The notes under the pieces are model-generated. The model did no database searches. It worked only from the letters and a program-made list of their open reading frames with translations, and was not told where the DNA came from. From positions 87,017-151,016 of the forward strand of contig NZ_KB908263.1 of assembly GCF_000382405.1 (NCBI RefSeq): a DNA stretch of 64,000 nucleotides, read 5' to 3'. This document shows, one piece after another, positions 1 to 8,268 of the stretch; position 1 is the first letter of the stretch, and the number at the start of each line of letters is the position of its first letter. The DNA comes from Mycobacterium sp. 141. Its GTDB lineage: Bacteria > Actinomycetota > Actinomycetes > Mycobacteriales > Mycobacteriaceae. A program made the position numbers and the translations under genes.

Positions 1-172
1 GATCGACGTACCGGTTGTCGTCGGCGTCGGTGAGCCAGTAGCCGTCCGCGGACGTGATGAACCGGGGAGTTCCGCCCACCGAGTTGAAAGCCCGAACCGG
101 GGAGTTGACTCCGCCGGGGATGACGGCGCAGGCATCGGCGAAGAGTTGAGCCGACCGCTGGGTGACAGGCAT
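1..172 (-). CDS. hemL: Glutamate-1-semialdehyde 2,1-aminomutase, N-terminal part (runs off window)
   Basis: PLP enzyme that converts glutamate-1-semialdehyde to 5-aminolevulinate, the step after HemA in C5-pathway tetrapyrrole synthesis. Only the first 57 codons lie in the window, and the gene continues past the left edge. The frame starts [11 protein letters not shown] and carries the family N-terminal signature [19 protein letters not shown], then DADDNRYVD, so the family call is secure even from this fragment. A GTG two codons upstream, at 178, is an alternative start. The PLP lysine lies outside the window. The gene belongs functionally with hemA, hemB, hemC and hemD at 16-21 kb, but the accessory region separates it from them. 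Confidence 0.93.
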   Translation of the reverse strand, partial: MPVTQRSAQLFADACAVIPGGVNSPVRAFNSVGGTPRFITSADGYWLTDADDNRYVD

Positions 173-363
173 GGGCACCAGTGTCCCAGCCGCCGCAACC
201 TCGTCAACTACAGGGTGTAGTGCTCCGGCCTCGCGCTCACAGCGTGACAAGGACCAGTCCTTTTGCCACGGCGGTGAACGGCACCTCCACCGGAAACTCT
301 GCGCCGATCACGCGGCTGCTGTTCGAGCACGCTGGCCTGTTGACCCCGATCCAGCCGACCGCA

Positions 364-861
364 TCAACCGCCGGCGACCGCGTGGCCGACGGGGTGTGCC
401 CACCTGACGGATTCAGCCAGCGCAGCATCCACCACAGAACCAGCGGTCTCGAACAGGGATGTATGCCGGTCGGAGTTGTCGATCGGCATCAGCGCCGCGC
501 AGCGCATGACCAGCGCTCCCAACGCCAGGGATGTTCGCGGCGGCACCACTAGCAGGGTGACTTCCGTGGTGCGCCCGGTCACCCGGATGAGGCGCAGGCG
601 CTTCGGTGGTTCTGTTGTTGCCCACTGGCGACCATTGACCATTGCGTCCAGGTCGAGCTGCCCGTCCGTCTCGGACCAATTCAGGCGGATTTCGGTGATC
701 TCGCCCAACGGTTGATGCAGCGCGGCAACCAGATTCGGCAGTTCAGCGGCCAACGAGCCGGAATAGGGCCACCAGGCCCCACCGATGTCGGCGCCCATCT
801 TCTTTGCCAGCACGACTCTCACCGGTCGTGCCGAGCGGCGGGGACCCACCAAGCCGTTCAC
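364..861 (-). CDS. DUF5994-type conserved hypothetical protein
   Basis: A 165-residue protein of unknown function. It has the pattern I associate with mycobacterial DUF5994 proteins: a glycine-flanked GAWWPYSGSL motif near residue 30, followed by ELPNLVAALHQ and a hydrophobic strand LLVVPPRTSLALGALVMRC. The GTG start at 861 overlaps the TGA of a 46-codon ORF upstream (GTGA), which suggests translational coupling. No signal peptide or membrane segment is evident. The family name is from memory and no function is claimed. About 190 bases between its stop and hemL hold nothing I can identify. Confidence 0.72.
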   Translation of the reverse strand: MNGLVGPRRSARPVRVVLAKKMGADIGGAWWPYSGSLAAELPNLVAALHQPLGEITEIRLNWSETDGQLDLDAMVNGRQWATTEPPKRLRLIRVTGRTTEVTLLVVPPRTSLALGALVMRCAALMPIDNSDRHTSLFETAGSVVDAALAESVRWAHPVGHAVAGG

Positions 862-998
862 GATGCCGCCGCGCCGGTTATTGCTGGGCCATCGGGACTA
901 TCGGAGAAAACCGGTACCTGCACCGGCGACGCGATGTCGACGTAGTCGCAGATGTCAACGGGCCGGTACGGATCGGAAAAAGCGACAGAAGGCTCCAT
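858..998 (-). CDS. Small 46-residue hypothetical protein coupled to the DUF5994 gene
   Basis: A 46-codon ORF (MEPSVAFSDPYRPVDICDYV...) preceded by a good Shine-Dalgarno sequence: AGGAG lies about 8 nt before the ATG at 998. Its TGA overlaps the GTG start of the downstream gene by 4 nt, the arrangement used many times elsewhere in this window for genuine gene pairs. It is acidic, proline-containing and soluble. I do not recognise it. It could be a real small protein or a leader peptide that couples translation to the next gene; the ribosome site and overlap are the evidence that it is translated. Confidence 0.5.
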   Translation of the reverse strand: MEPSVAFSDPYRPVDICDYVDIASPVQVPVFSDSPDGPAITGAAAS

Positions 999-1469
999 AA
1001 GGCCTGCTCCTCAGTTGGTGTGAGCTGCGCCCACACGCCAATGATCATGCGGTGCTACCACTGATCGGTGCATGATCCGCAGGCTGATCGCGTCGACAAT
1101 GAGAAGATCCGGCGGTCCAAATCCGCCGTCTACCCCGCTGAGAGATGTGACGCCTACCTGCACCAACTTACACCCAGTGCCATGCAAGGCGGAGCGTTGC
1201 GCTGCATTGCCGGGCCTGTGTGGCGCAGGGCGAAACCACCTGCCGCCCGGCCGGTTCGCACCACCGGGTACACTAGGACGAAATCGGCGGTACTTCGTCG
1301 CGCAGCTGGTCAAAGTTACGCCGCCGTCGATTCGAATCAACCTGATAGGTGGACATTCTGGCGTCGGCACAGCAGGCCGACTGGTCACCTATGACTTCGG
1401 CCGTTGGCCCCCAACAGATTTGAATGCATCGACATGCATTCATCGTGAAAAAGAGAAAGTAGTAACAGC
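999..1469. other. 471-bp non-coding stretch upstream of the cold-shock gene
   Basis: No convincing gene: open frames here give low-complexity arginine- and proline-rich translations with no family motif. It probably holds the promoter and a long leader of the cold-shock gene on the right. A weak -10-like TACACT sits at 1269-1274, which would give a leader of roughly 190 nt. A short perfect hairpin (CGGCGG, 7-nt loop, CCGCCG) lies at 1110-1128. A stronger inverted repeat just before the gene is listed separately. Confidence 0.45.
1421..1442 (+). promoter_or_regulatory. Perfect 9-bp inverted repeat in the cold-shock gene leader
   Basis: TGAATGCAT, a CGAC tetraloop, then ATGCATTCA: a perfect 9-bp stem ending 27 nt before the ATG of the cold-shock gene and just ahead of its purine-rich ribosome-binding region. 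In RNA it would be a compact A/U-rich hairpin that melts easily, so thermal control or RNA-chaperone autoregulation is plausible. As DNA it could be an operator. The structure is directly visible; the function is inference. Confidence 0.5.
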
Positions 1470-1673
1470 ATGACCGAGGGAACCGTGAAGTGGTTTAACA
1501 ACGACAAGGGCTTTGGCTTCATCGCCCCCGATGGCGGTGCGGCAGACGTGTTCGTTCACCACACCGAGATCCAGGGCAGCGGCTTCCGCTCGCTTGAGGA
1601 GAATCAGCGGGTGAAGTTCGAGGTCACTCAGGGCGCCAAGGGCCCGCAGGCAGTGGGCGTCACCGCCCTCTGA
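1470..1673 (+). CDS. cspA: Cold-shock domain protein (CspA family)
   Basis: A 67-residue single-domain protein, the usual length for bacterial cold-shock proteins. It binds single-stranded RNA and DNA as a chaperone in the cytoplasm. RNP1 is visible as KGFGFI (about residues 15-20) and RNP2 as VFVHH (about 29-33). The start [18 protein letters not shown] matches the family exactly. The purine-rich stretch GAGAAAG lies upstream of the ATG. It is monocistronic, with a long untranslated leader containing an inverted repeat and a strong hairpin just after the stop. Confidence 0.96.
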   Translation: MTEGTVKWFNNDKGFGFIAPDGGAADVFVHHTEIQGSGFRSLEENQRVKFEVTQGAKGPQAVGVTAL

Positions 1674-1684
1674 TCGACCCGCGG

Positions 1685-1726
1685 CCCCGGACCGGCGCAG
1701 CGTCACAGCGCGCCGTTCCGGGGTTT
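1685..1726 (+). terminator. Hairpin terminator after the cold-shock gene
   Basis: A GC-rich stem 11 nt after the TGA: CCCCGGA pairs with TCCGGGG, and GGCGC pairs with GCGCC across a 2-nt internal mismatch, with a loop of about 11 nt and a short TTT after the stem. It is a typical mycobacterial intrinsic terminator with a poor U-tract. Confidence 0.6.
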
Positions 1727-1859
1727 CCGCGTGCGATGCCCCGTCGCCGTTGCATGGTGCCGGCTGCAACCGGCAGCTCGACAGGAACGGCGAGCCTCAT
1801 TCCAAGGTAATTGCCAGCTGTTGGTCTACGTTCACCAGCTAAGGTGTCAGGGTTCTGGC

Positions 1860-1901
1860 ACCGAGTTCGGGGGAGCTGATACCGAGACACGGGGAGCAGA
1901 T
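1860..1901 (+). repeat. Tandem 21-bp duplication covering the desaturase ribosome-binding site
   Basis: Positions 1860-1880 and 1881-1901 are imperfect tandem copies sharing ACCGAG, GGGGAGC and GAT. The second copy supplies GGGGAG, only 3 nt before the ATG at 1900. The first copy has the same purine run but ATA where the start codon would be. This looks like a small local duplication of the translation-initiation region. Confidence 0.55.
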
Positions 1902-2865
1902 GCAGAGACATTTGACCGATGCCGAGATCCTCAAGGAACTCGAGCCGGTTGCCGAAGAGGGCCTGAACCAGCATCTGAGGGTCGCCAAGGAGTGGCATCC
2001 GCACGACTACGTTCCGTGGGACCTGGGCCGTAACTTCGCGGCCCTCGGCGGCGAGGACTGGGCGCCTGAGCAGTCGGGCCTGTCTGAAGTCGCCAAAGTC
2101 GCCATGGTCACCAACCTGCTCACCGAGGACAATCTGCCCTCGTACCATCGCGGCGCGGCCAATCACTTCTCACTCGACGGCGCCTGGGGCCACTGGGTCA
2201 ACCAGTGGACCGCCGAGGAAAACCGCCATGGCATCGTCATCCGTGACTACCTCGTCGTGACCCGCGGAGTGGATCCCGTTGCGCTGGAACGCATGCGCAT
2301 GGAGCACATGCGTAACGGCTACGACCCCGACGCGGAAGAACGCGAAATACACGAGCCCGGCCCGCTGATGATCTCGGCATACGCCACCCTGCAGGAGCTC
2401 GCGACCCGCGTCAGCCACCGCAACACCGGCAAGATCTGCGACGACCCGATCGCCGAGTCGATGCTGCAGCGCGTCGCGACCGACGAGAACCTGCACATGG
2501 TCTTCTACCGCAACATGTTTTCGGCCGGCTTCGACCTGTCCCCCGACCAGGCGATGGAAGCGGTGTGCGCCATCATCGAGGGATTCCGGATGCCTGGCCG
2601 AGGGATGCCCAACTGGCGCCGCAACAGCGTGGTCATGGCCAAGCACGGCATCTACGATCTGCGCCAGCACCTCGAAGAAGTCGTGATGCCCAACGTCAAG
2701 AAGTGGCGCATCTTCGAGCGCAACGACGTGACGGCGGTCGGCGAGAAGCGCCGCGAGCAGCTGGCTGCTTATCTGGAGGATCTGCAAAAGCAGGTGCTCA
2801 GGTTCGAGGAGCAACGCGACCGCATGCTGGCACGCGAAGCCGCCAAGGCCGAACGCTCCGCGTAA
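1900..2865 (+). CDS. Acyl-ACP desaturase, DesA family
   Basis: Soluble diiron stearoyl-ACP-type desaturase, predicted to introduce a double bond into an ACP-bound fatty acyl chain. It has 321 residues, close to the usual length for mycobacterial DesA proteins. Diiron ligands are visible: E76 in TEDNLP, the EENRH motif at 106-110, E166 in LQELATR, and DENLH at 195-199. The segment HRNTGKICDDP is typical of the family. The start follows GGGGAG, although the spacing is short (3 nt). It is closest by eye to M. tuberculosis DesA1 but not at its usual locus, so it is probably a paralogue. It appears monocistronic. Confidence 0.88.
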   Translation: MQRHLTDAEILKELEPVAEEGLNQHLRVAKEWHPHDYVPWDLGRNFAALGGEDWAPEQSGLSEVAKVAMVTNLLTEDNLPSYHRGAANHFSLDGAWGHWVNQWTAEENRHGIVIRDYLVVTRGVDPVALERMRMEHMRNGYDPDAEEREIHEPGPLMISAYATLQELATRVSHRNTGKICDDPIAESMLQRVATDENLHMVFYRNMFSAGFDLSPDQAMEAVCAIIEGFRMPGRGMPNWRRNSVVMAKHGIYDLRQHLEEVVMPNVKKWRIFERNDVTAVGEKRREQLAAYLEDLQKQVLRFEEQRDRMLAREAAKAERSA

Positions 2866-2986
2866 TACCCGGCGTTCAAGCGATCGCCCTGTCGTCGACC
2901 TGTGCCGGGCACCATCTGTTCACGATCCCGTTGTGGCGCTGGGCAATCAGTACTCCAGGTACCGGCAGCATGTCCGGATGTTGGTG

Positions 2987-3466
2987 TCACGACCGCCAAT
3001 TCAACACATCACCGGTACCCGCGGTGAGGACCGTGCCCGGCATGACCCTCAACCGGTACGGGGTCAGCCGCAGCGCCGCGAACCCGGGCGAGGTGGGCCC
3101 GTCCCATCCCGGGATGATCGCCGGGTCATAACCGACCGGCGCCGGTGCGGTGGCGAAGCGATCCCACACCTGAGTGCAGGTTTCGTCATCGAGGTACCAC
3201 TCCACCAGACAATCGGCGGAGCACGTGTCGTGATTCGTGGTCCAGTAGTTCACCGATACGTGCGGATGCACCGCAAGGTGTGCTCGCTTGATCGGGCTCG
3301 GAACAGTTGCAACCCAACCGAACAGGTCGGTGCCATCCCATTCCCAAATGGGGTGCAGGATGCGGCTGCGTGGGCGTCCGTCGGCGTCGACGGTGGCCGC
3401 CGACGCCCACACGATCGAATGGGCCATCTCGACGAAGGCAGGGGCGATCCGCTCCAGTGGGGTCAC
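2987..3466 (-). CDS. Pyridoxamine 5'-phosphate oxidase-family (split-barrel flavin/F420-binding) protein
   Basis: A 159-residue protein with the split-barrel pattern: an N-terminal helix (FVEMAHSIVWASAATVDADGRPRSR), then HPIWEWDGTDLFGWVAT, and a HPHVSVNYWT strand. Such proteins bind FMN, F420 or heme; the specific substrate cannot be told from sequence. I start it at GTG 3466 (VTPLERIAP) because the longer frame upstream is arginine/threonine-rich and overlaps the next gene. It lies 13 nt after the small protein gene at 3480-3704, so the two probably form an operon. Confidence 0.75.
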   Translation of the reverse strand: MTPLERIAPAFVEMAHSIVWASAATVDADGRPRSRILHPIWEWDGTDLFGWVATVPSPIKRAHLAVHPHVSVNYWTTNHDTCSADCLVEWYLDDETCTQVWDRFATAPAPVGYDPAIIPGWDGPTSPGFAALRLTPYRLRVMPGTVLTAGTGDVLNWRS

Positions 3467-3479
3467 AACAGCGAGGTTA

Positions 3480-3704
3480 TTACCCGTCCTGGCCCTTGTC
3501 CTCGTCCCGGCCCTTGCCCTCGTCCGCCCTGCCGTAGATGGGATTGCCCTCGTCGTCGATCCAGTCGTTGACAGCCGTACCCGAGACCGTGCCTCCGCTG
3601 CCGGGCAGCACGACGGTAGGACGGGTGTCGTCATACGACTTCATGACCCGTTCGGCTGCTCTGTGGTTTTCCTCGGTGACGTGTGGCTGCTTCTCGGTAG
3701 TCAT
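3480..3704 (-). CDS. Small hydrophilic conserved hypothetical protein
   Basis: A 74-residue protein starting MTTEKQPHVTEENHRAAERVM and ending in a highly charged tail, GRADEGKGRDEDKGQDG. No membrane segment or signal peptide is visible. The composition resembles small stress-associated hydrophilic proteins of mycobacteria, but I do not recognise a family. The start is chosen at ATG 3704 because the upstream part of the frame looks non-coding. It is divergent from the large cyclase gene and leads into the PNPOx-like gene 13 nt downstream. Confidence 0.55.
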   Translation of the reverse strand: MTTEKQPHVTEENHRAAERVMKSYDDTRPTVVLPGSGGTVSGTAVNDWIDDEGNPIYGRADEGKGRDEDKGQDG

Positions 3705-3846
3705 GGGTAACGGCTGCCCGCAAAAGCGATCTGCCAAACGGCTCAGGCCGAGACCGTATGAAGCGACGGAGTTTCCCATCGTCGCACTCCGCCGGGCCAC
3801 GGCTCACTACGATGAGTGCACATTTTGTTTGGGGGCGGAAGGAACG

Positions 3847-6800
3847 GTGGCCGTGACCGCTCCGGTGCTCGACCTCGACGGCCGCGTCGTCGGACGGGCC
3901 GCGGAGTCTGCTGAACTCCGCGCGGCCATCGCCGATGCCGAACGCAACGGCGGCCGATATGTCCTGGTCAGCGGCGCCCCCGGAGTAGGCAAATCGACCC
4001 TTGTGCAGGCGTTCGGCGCCGAGGTCGCCCAACGCGACTGTGTCTTCGCCTACGGGCGATGCCGCGACGGTGCGCCGGCACCGTACGCGGCATTGGGCGA
4101 AGCGTTCAGCGCGATCGTGCACACCATGGAGACCACCGGTCCGGCAGAACGGGACAGCTGGCGTGCCGATCTCGCCAGCGGGATGTCGGCGCTGTCGGGC
4201 GTGCTGTCCGAGCTCGTGCCGGACCTGACCGAGGTGCTCGGTCAGCGGCCGGCGTTCACCGACCGCGAGGCTGCCGATCCTCGCCGCCGGTTGCACCGCG
4301 CCGCCATCCGGTTGATCTCCGAAACCGCCTCGTACCGCCCGGTGGTGCTGGCGATCGATGATCTGCAGTGGGCCGATCACGACTCCCTGCTGATGCTCGC
4401 AGAACTGCTCGCGGTATCGGTGCGCAACGTGCTGGTCCTCGGCGCGCACCGGGCCGGCGAATTCGACCCCAACGTGGCGGGCCTGCCCCCGACGGGGTTG
4501 TCCACCATCCGGCTCGCGCCGCTGTCCTGCGAAACCGTCGAAGAACTGCTGGCAGGCGTGTGCGGCCCCGCCGTCGAGCTCGCCGATGTGGCCGCCGAGT
4601 TCCACCACCGCACCGGCGGCAATCCGCTGCAGGTCCGCCAGCTGCTCTACCGCGCGCAACGGGAAGGCGCGCTCACCCCGGTCGGTATGAGCGGACGGCC
4701 CAGCTGGGACCTGCGAGTGCTGAGCTCGATCGAGGTCACCGACTCTGCCGCCGAGTTCCTCAACCGCTACCTCGACCAGCTGCGGCCGACGGATCGCGCC
4801 TTGCTCAGCGCACTGACCTGCATCGGCGGCGAGTTCGACCTCGCCGACGCGACGGTGGCGGCTGCGCAGCCCACCGATGTCGTGGCCCAGGCGCTGTGGT
4901 CGGCCCTGGAGCTGCGTCTGCTCGAAGCCGTCGACGGTCGCGGCCAGCGGATCGCCAACACGATCAGCCACGACGCCCGGTACCGGTTCAGCCACGACCG
5001 CGTGGCCGAGGCGGCGCGCGAAGACCTCTCCGCCGACGCAGCGCGGGAGACGCACCTGCGGATCGGTCGGCGCCTCGTCGAACAAGGCGACGAGCGACTG
5101 TTCGAGGCCGCGCGTCACGTCGGCATCGGCGGCCTCGGACTGGCTGACGACGACGAGCGGATCCGGTTCGTCGACGTGCTGCGGCAGGCGGCCCGCAAGG
5201 CGAGGGCACAGGCGTCGTTCCCGCTGGCGCTGACGTACTGCCGCAACGGACTCGACCTCCTCGGCGCGACCCGCTGGGTCCGGCATTTCGAGCTGACCCG
5301 AGAACTGCAGCTCGAGGCTGCCGATGCCGCGCTGCTGGTGGGGGACGTGACGACGCTGCACGCGCTGCTCGACGAGGCCGAGACCGCGTTGCGCGAACCG
5401 GCCGACCGCAGCCGGCTCGCCTACCTGCGACTCAAGGGACGGGTGGCGCGGAACCGGCTGCAGGAGGCGCTCGACATCGGGCTGGGCGCTCTCGACGAGC
5501 TCGGCGAGTCACTACCCCACGACGCCGGCAAACCGCGGATGGCCAACGCGTTGGTGCGGACACGATTCATGGTGCGGCACTGGACCACCGAACAGTTCCT
5601 GCAGCTGTCCCCCTGTGCGGACCGGCGTGTGGTGGAGATCCAACGCACCCTCGCCGAACTGCGCAGCCTGTCCTACCTCGCGCGGCCCAACCTGTTTCCG
5701 CTCATCGTGCGCAAGCAGCTCGAGCTGACGCTGGCGCACGGCCACACGCCATCACTGCCGCTGGTGCTGGTCAGCTACGGCGTGTTGCTGGTGATGACCG
5801 GCGACCCGGCGGGTGCGCAACGGTTCGGCGAGACAGCCCTGCTGCTCACCGACCGGCCCGAGTTCCGCGACGCCCGGCCGGAAACGCTGTTCATGCACCT
5901 GAACTTCATCCGGCACTGGCGCCACCATCTGCGCGACGGCTTCGGTCAGCTGCGCGACGCGGTGACCGAGGCACTCGACCACGGTGACCAGGAGTACGCC
6001 GGATTCCTCGGCGCCGTCCTGCTGTCGCAGTACTTCTGGATCGGCCGCCCGCTGGCCGAGATCGACGAACTGGCCCAGACCGTGATCCCGGAGATCTGGT
6101 CGCAACCGGTACCGCGCCGCCTGTGCCAGGCCGTCCAGCAGATCTGCCTCAACCTGATGGGGCGCAGCGAGGATCCGTACCTGCTGGCCGGTGAGAGCGG
6201 CTACGACGAGCGGGTGGCGCTGCCCGCGGCCCGGCGCGAGGGCGACGAGGTCGCCCTCGGCGCGGCTGCGACCATGCGGCTGGGACTGCACTTCTGGGCC
6301 GGTGACTACGCCGGGGCGGTCGAGGTCGCCGACGACGCGATCGAGCACATCGGCGGCATGCAAGGCACCGCCATCGCGCAACTGGTCCATATGGTGAACG
6401 CGCTGAGCCGCATCCACGTCGCACCGGACACACACTCGACCCGCCGGTGCGCGCACCGCACACTGGCGCTGCACCGCAAGTGGGCGGCGGAATCCCCGGC
6501 CAACTATGCAGCGCCCTACGCGCTGATCGAGGGCACCTGGGCGCGGGCACGAGGCCGGCACCGCACCGCCGAGATGGCCCTGCACCGGGCAATGGAACAG
6601 GCCGACGAGCACCAGCTGCCGTTGATTGCCGCCGCGGCTTACGAGGAGGCCGCCGCGCTCTACGCCGAGACCGGCCGCAACCGGCTCAGCGAGCACATGC
6701 TGCGCATGGCGTATCAGCGCTTCTGCACCCTGGGGCTGACGTTGCGCACCGAGCGGCTGGCCCGCACCTACCCGTGGCTGCTCAGCCGCGACCTCGTCGC

Positions 6801-8193
6801 ACCGGACTCGGTGGGGATCGACCCGACCGGCGCCCACCATCTGGTGCGTGCCCTGTCCGCGGCTCGCGACGCCGACAGCCTGGCCAACATCGTGTTGCGC
6901 ACGGTTGCCGACACCACGGGTGCCAACCGGGTCCTGTTGTTCACCGGTGAGCCCGAACATCTCATGGTGCGGGCCGTCCTCGACGAAGGCGGGATCACGA
7001 CCGTCGACGGACCGTGGACCGAGGTGCCCTACGACCGCAACTTGGTGCGCCGCGTCGTCGACTGCGGTACTCCGCTGATCGTCGCCGCCGATTCCACGCG
7101 GCGGCCCGGGCCCACCGGGCAGCGCCGCCCGGTACCGTCGATCCTGGCCGCGCCAATCCGGGTGCAGGACAACATTATCGGCATGATCTACGTCGAACAT
7201 GGCGACCCTGCACGGCATTTCGGTCCGCATCACGAGGAGGCGGTGTCCTTCGTGTGCGATCAGGCGGCCGCTCCCATGTGGAACTTCAAGTTGGAGGCGC
7301 AATTACAGGCGGCCGACGAGTACCGCCGCTCACTGATGGACGCGCAGTCGAAGTTCGTGCCCAACGAGCTGTTGCGCATCCTCGACATCGATGATCTGCG
7401 CCGGGTCCACAACGGCTATCGCGTCGAACGCCAGATGACCGTCCTGATCTCCGATATCCGGGGCTACACAACACTTTTGGAAGACATGAACGTCTCCGAC
7501 GCCAGCAACCTGGCGATGGGTTTCCTACGGGCCGTCGAACTGCCGATCATCAGCTGCAATGGCATGATCCAGGATGTCCGCGGGGACGAGATCGTTGCGG
7601 TCTTCGAGTCCGAGGACGACGCGGTGCGCGGCGGGCTGGCCATGCTGCGCTCGCTGCGCGAGCACAACTCCGACCGGCTCGCGCGGGGTTCGGAAGAGCT
7701 GCAGGTCGGAATCGGCATCAACACCGGCCCGGTCGGAGTCGGCCTCGTCGGCGGGGTCAACCGCATGGTCCTGACGATCATCGGGGACGCCGTGAACGTC
7801 GCGGCACGCATCGAGAGCACCAACAAGCGCTACGGCACCGCGCTGCTCATCTCGGATGCGACCTACACCCGGCTCGCGGCGCGCGAGCAGTTCGACATCC
7901 GCCGGATGGAACGGGTGATGGTGGTCAACCGGCGCAGGCCCGTGACGATCTACGAGGTGTACGACGAGGATCCGCCGCCGCTGCGGGAGGCGAAACGCAG
8001 TGCGCAGCCGATGTTCGACGAAGCGTTCGGATTGTTCGATGCCGGCGAGGCCGCACAGGCGCGGGCGGTATTCGAGAAGTGCCGCCTGCTGCTGCCCGAC
8101 GACACCGTGGCAACACTGCACCTCGCGCACTGCGATGCCGTGGACCGCGGCGACATGTCGCCTGGTCAGGAGGTCGAGCTCGCGCAGAAGTAG
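3847..8193 (+). CDS. Multidomain AAA ATPase / GAF / class III nucleotide cyclase
   Basis: A 1448-residue signalling protein. Domains in order: a STAND/MalT-like AAA domain with Walker A GAPGVGKST (residues 43-51) and Walker B VVLAIDDLQWAD (D171-D172); a long alpha-helical TPR-like region (about 370-990); a GAF domain (about 1010-1150); a class III cyclase domain (about 1195-1370); and a short C-terminal helical stretch. The cyclase keeps the metal aspartates D1203 (VLISDIRGYT) and D1247 (RGDEIV) and the transition-state pair N1317 and R1321 (AVNVAAR). The purine-selecting Lys/Asp pair is replaced by D1243 and T1310, so substrate and activity are uncertain. The GTG start at 3847 follows GGAAGGAA. 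It lies 75 nt upstream of the shell-protein operon on the same strand. Confidence 0.88.
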   Translation: MAVTAPVLDLDGRVVGRAAESAELRAAIADAERNGGRYVLVSGAPGVGKSTLVQAFGAEVAQRDCVFAYGRCRDGAPAPYAALGEAFSAIVHTMETTGPAERDSWRADLASGMSALSGVLSELVPDLTEVLGQRPAFTDREAADPRRRLHRAAIRLISETASYRPVVLAIDDLQWADHDSLLMLAELLAVSVRNVLVLGAHRAGEFDPNVAGLPPTGLSTIRLAPLSCETVEELLAGVCGPAVELADVAAEFHHRTGGNPLQVRQLLYRAQREGALTPVGMSGRPSWDLRVLSSIEVTDSAAEFLNRYLDQLRPTDRALLSALTCIGGEFDLADATVAAAQPTDVVAQALWSALELRLLEAVDGRGQRIANTISHDARYRFSHDRVAEAAREDLSADAARETHLRIGRRLVEQGDERLFEAARHVGIGGLGLADDDERIRFVDVLRQAARKARAQASFPLALTYCRNGLDLLGATRWVRHFELTRELQLEAADAALLVGDVTTLHALLDEAETALREPADRSRLAYLRLKGRVARNRLQEALDIGLGALDELGESLPHDAGKPRMANALVRTRFMVRHWTTEQFLQLSPCADRRVVEIQRTLAELRSLSYLARPNLFPLIVRKQLELTLAHGHTPSLPLVLVSYGVLLVMTGDPAGAQRFGETALLLTDRPEFRDARPETLFMHLNFIRHWRHHLRDGFGQLRDAVTEALDHGDQEYAGFLGAVLLSQYFWIGRPLAEIDELAQTVIPEIWSQPVPRRLCQAVQQICLNLMGRSEDPYLLAGESGYDERVALPAARREGDEVALGAAATMRLGLHFWAGDYAGAVEVADDAIEHIGGMQGTAIAQLVHMVNALSRIHVAPDTHSTRRCAHRTLALHRKWAAESPANYAAPYALIEGTWARARGRHRTAEMALHRAMEQADEHQLPLIAAAAYEEAAALYAETGRNRLSEHMLRMAYQRFCTLGLTLRTERLARTYPWLLSRDLVAPDSVGIDPTGAHHLVRALSAARDADSLANIVLRTVADTTGANRVLLFTGEPEHLMVRAVLDEGGITTVDGPWTEVPYDRNLVRRVVDCGTPLIVAADSTRRPGPTGQRRPVPSILAAPIRVQDNIIGMIYVEHGDPARHFGPHHEEAVSFVCDQAAAPMWNFKLEAQLQAADEYRRSLMDAQSKFVPNELLRILDIDDLRRVHNGYRVERQMTVLISDIRGYTTLLEDMNVSDASNLAMGFLRAVELPIISCNGMIQDVRGDEIVAVFESEDDAVRGGLAMLRSLREHNSDRLARGSEELQVGIGINTGPVGVGLVGGVNRMVLTIIGDAVNVAARIESTNKRYGTALLISDATYTRLAAREQFDIRRMERVMVVNRRRPVTIYEVYDEDPPPLREAKRSAQPMFDEAFGLFDAGEAAQARAVFEKCRLLLPDDTVATLHLAHCDAVDRGDMSPGQEVELAQK

Positions 8194-8207
8194 CTACGCC
8201 AATCGCA

Positions 8208-8256
8208 CCTCGACGGCCCGGTTCCTCTGCCATGATTTGGACCACATTCGTCGAGG
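8208..8256 (+). promoter_or_regulatory. Inverted repeat reaching the shell-gene ribosome-binding site
   Basis: CCTCGACG (8208-8215) and CGTCGAGG (8249-8256) are perfect 8-bp arms separated by 33 nt in the short gap between the cyclase and the shell gene. The right arm runs into GAGGGGG, the only Shine-Dalgarno candidate for the ATG at 8269, so folding of the mRNA could mask it. Function is inference. Confidence 0.35.
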
Positions 8257-8268
8257 GGGTCGCAGCCC

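Noticed and set aside
237..428. A 63-codon minus-strand frame between hemL and the DUF5994 gene
   Set aside because: Overlaps the end of the DUF5994 gene, lacks a ribosome-binding site and has no recognised motif, so it is not reported as a gene.
1011..1473. Open frames of 108-133 codons in the region before the cold-shock gene
   Set aside because: No ribosome-binding site, no family motif, Pro/Arg/Thr-rich composition, and one overlaps the cold-shock gene start. Treated as leader/intergenic.
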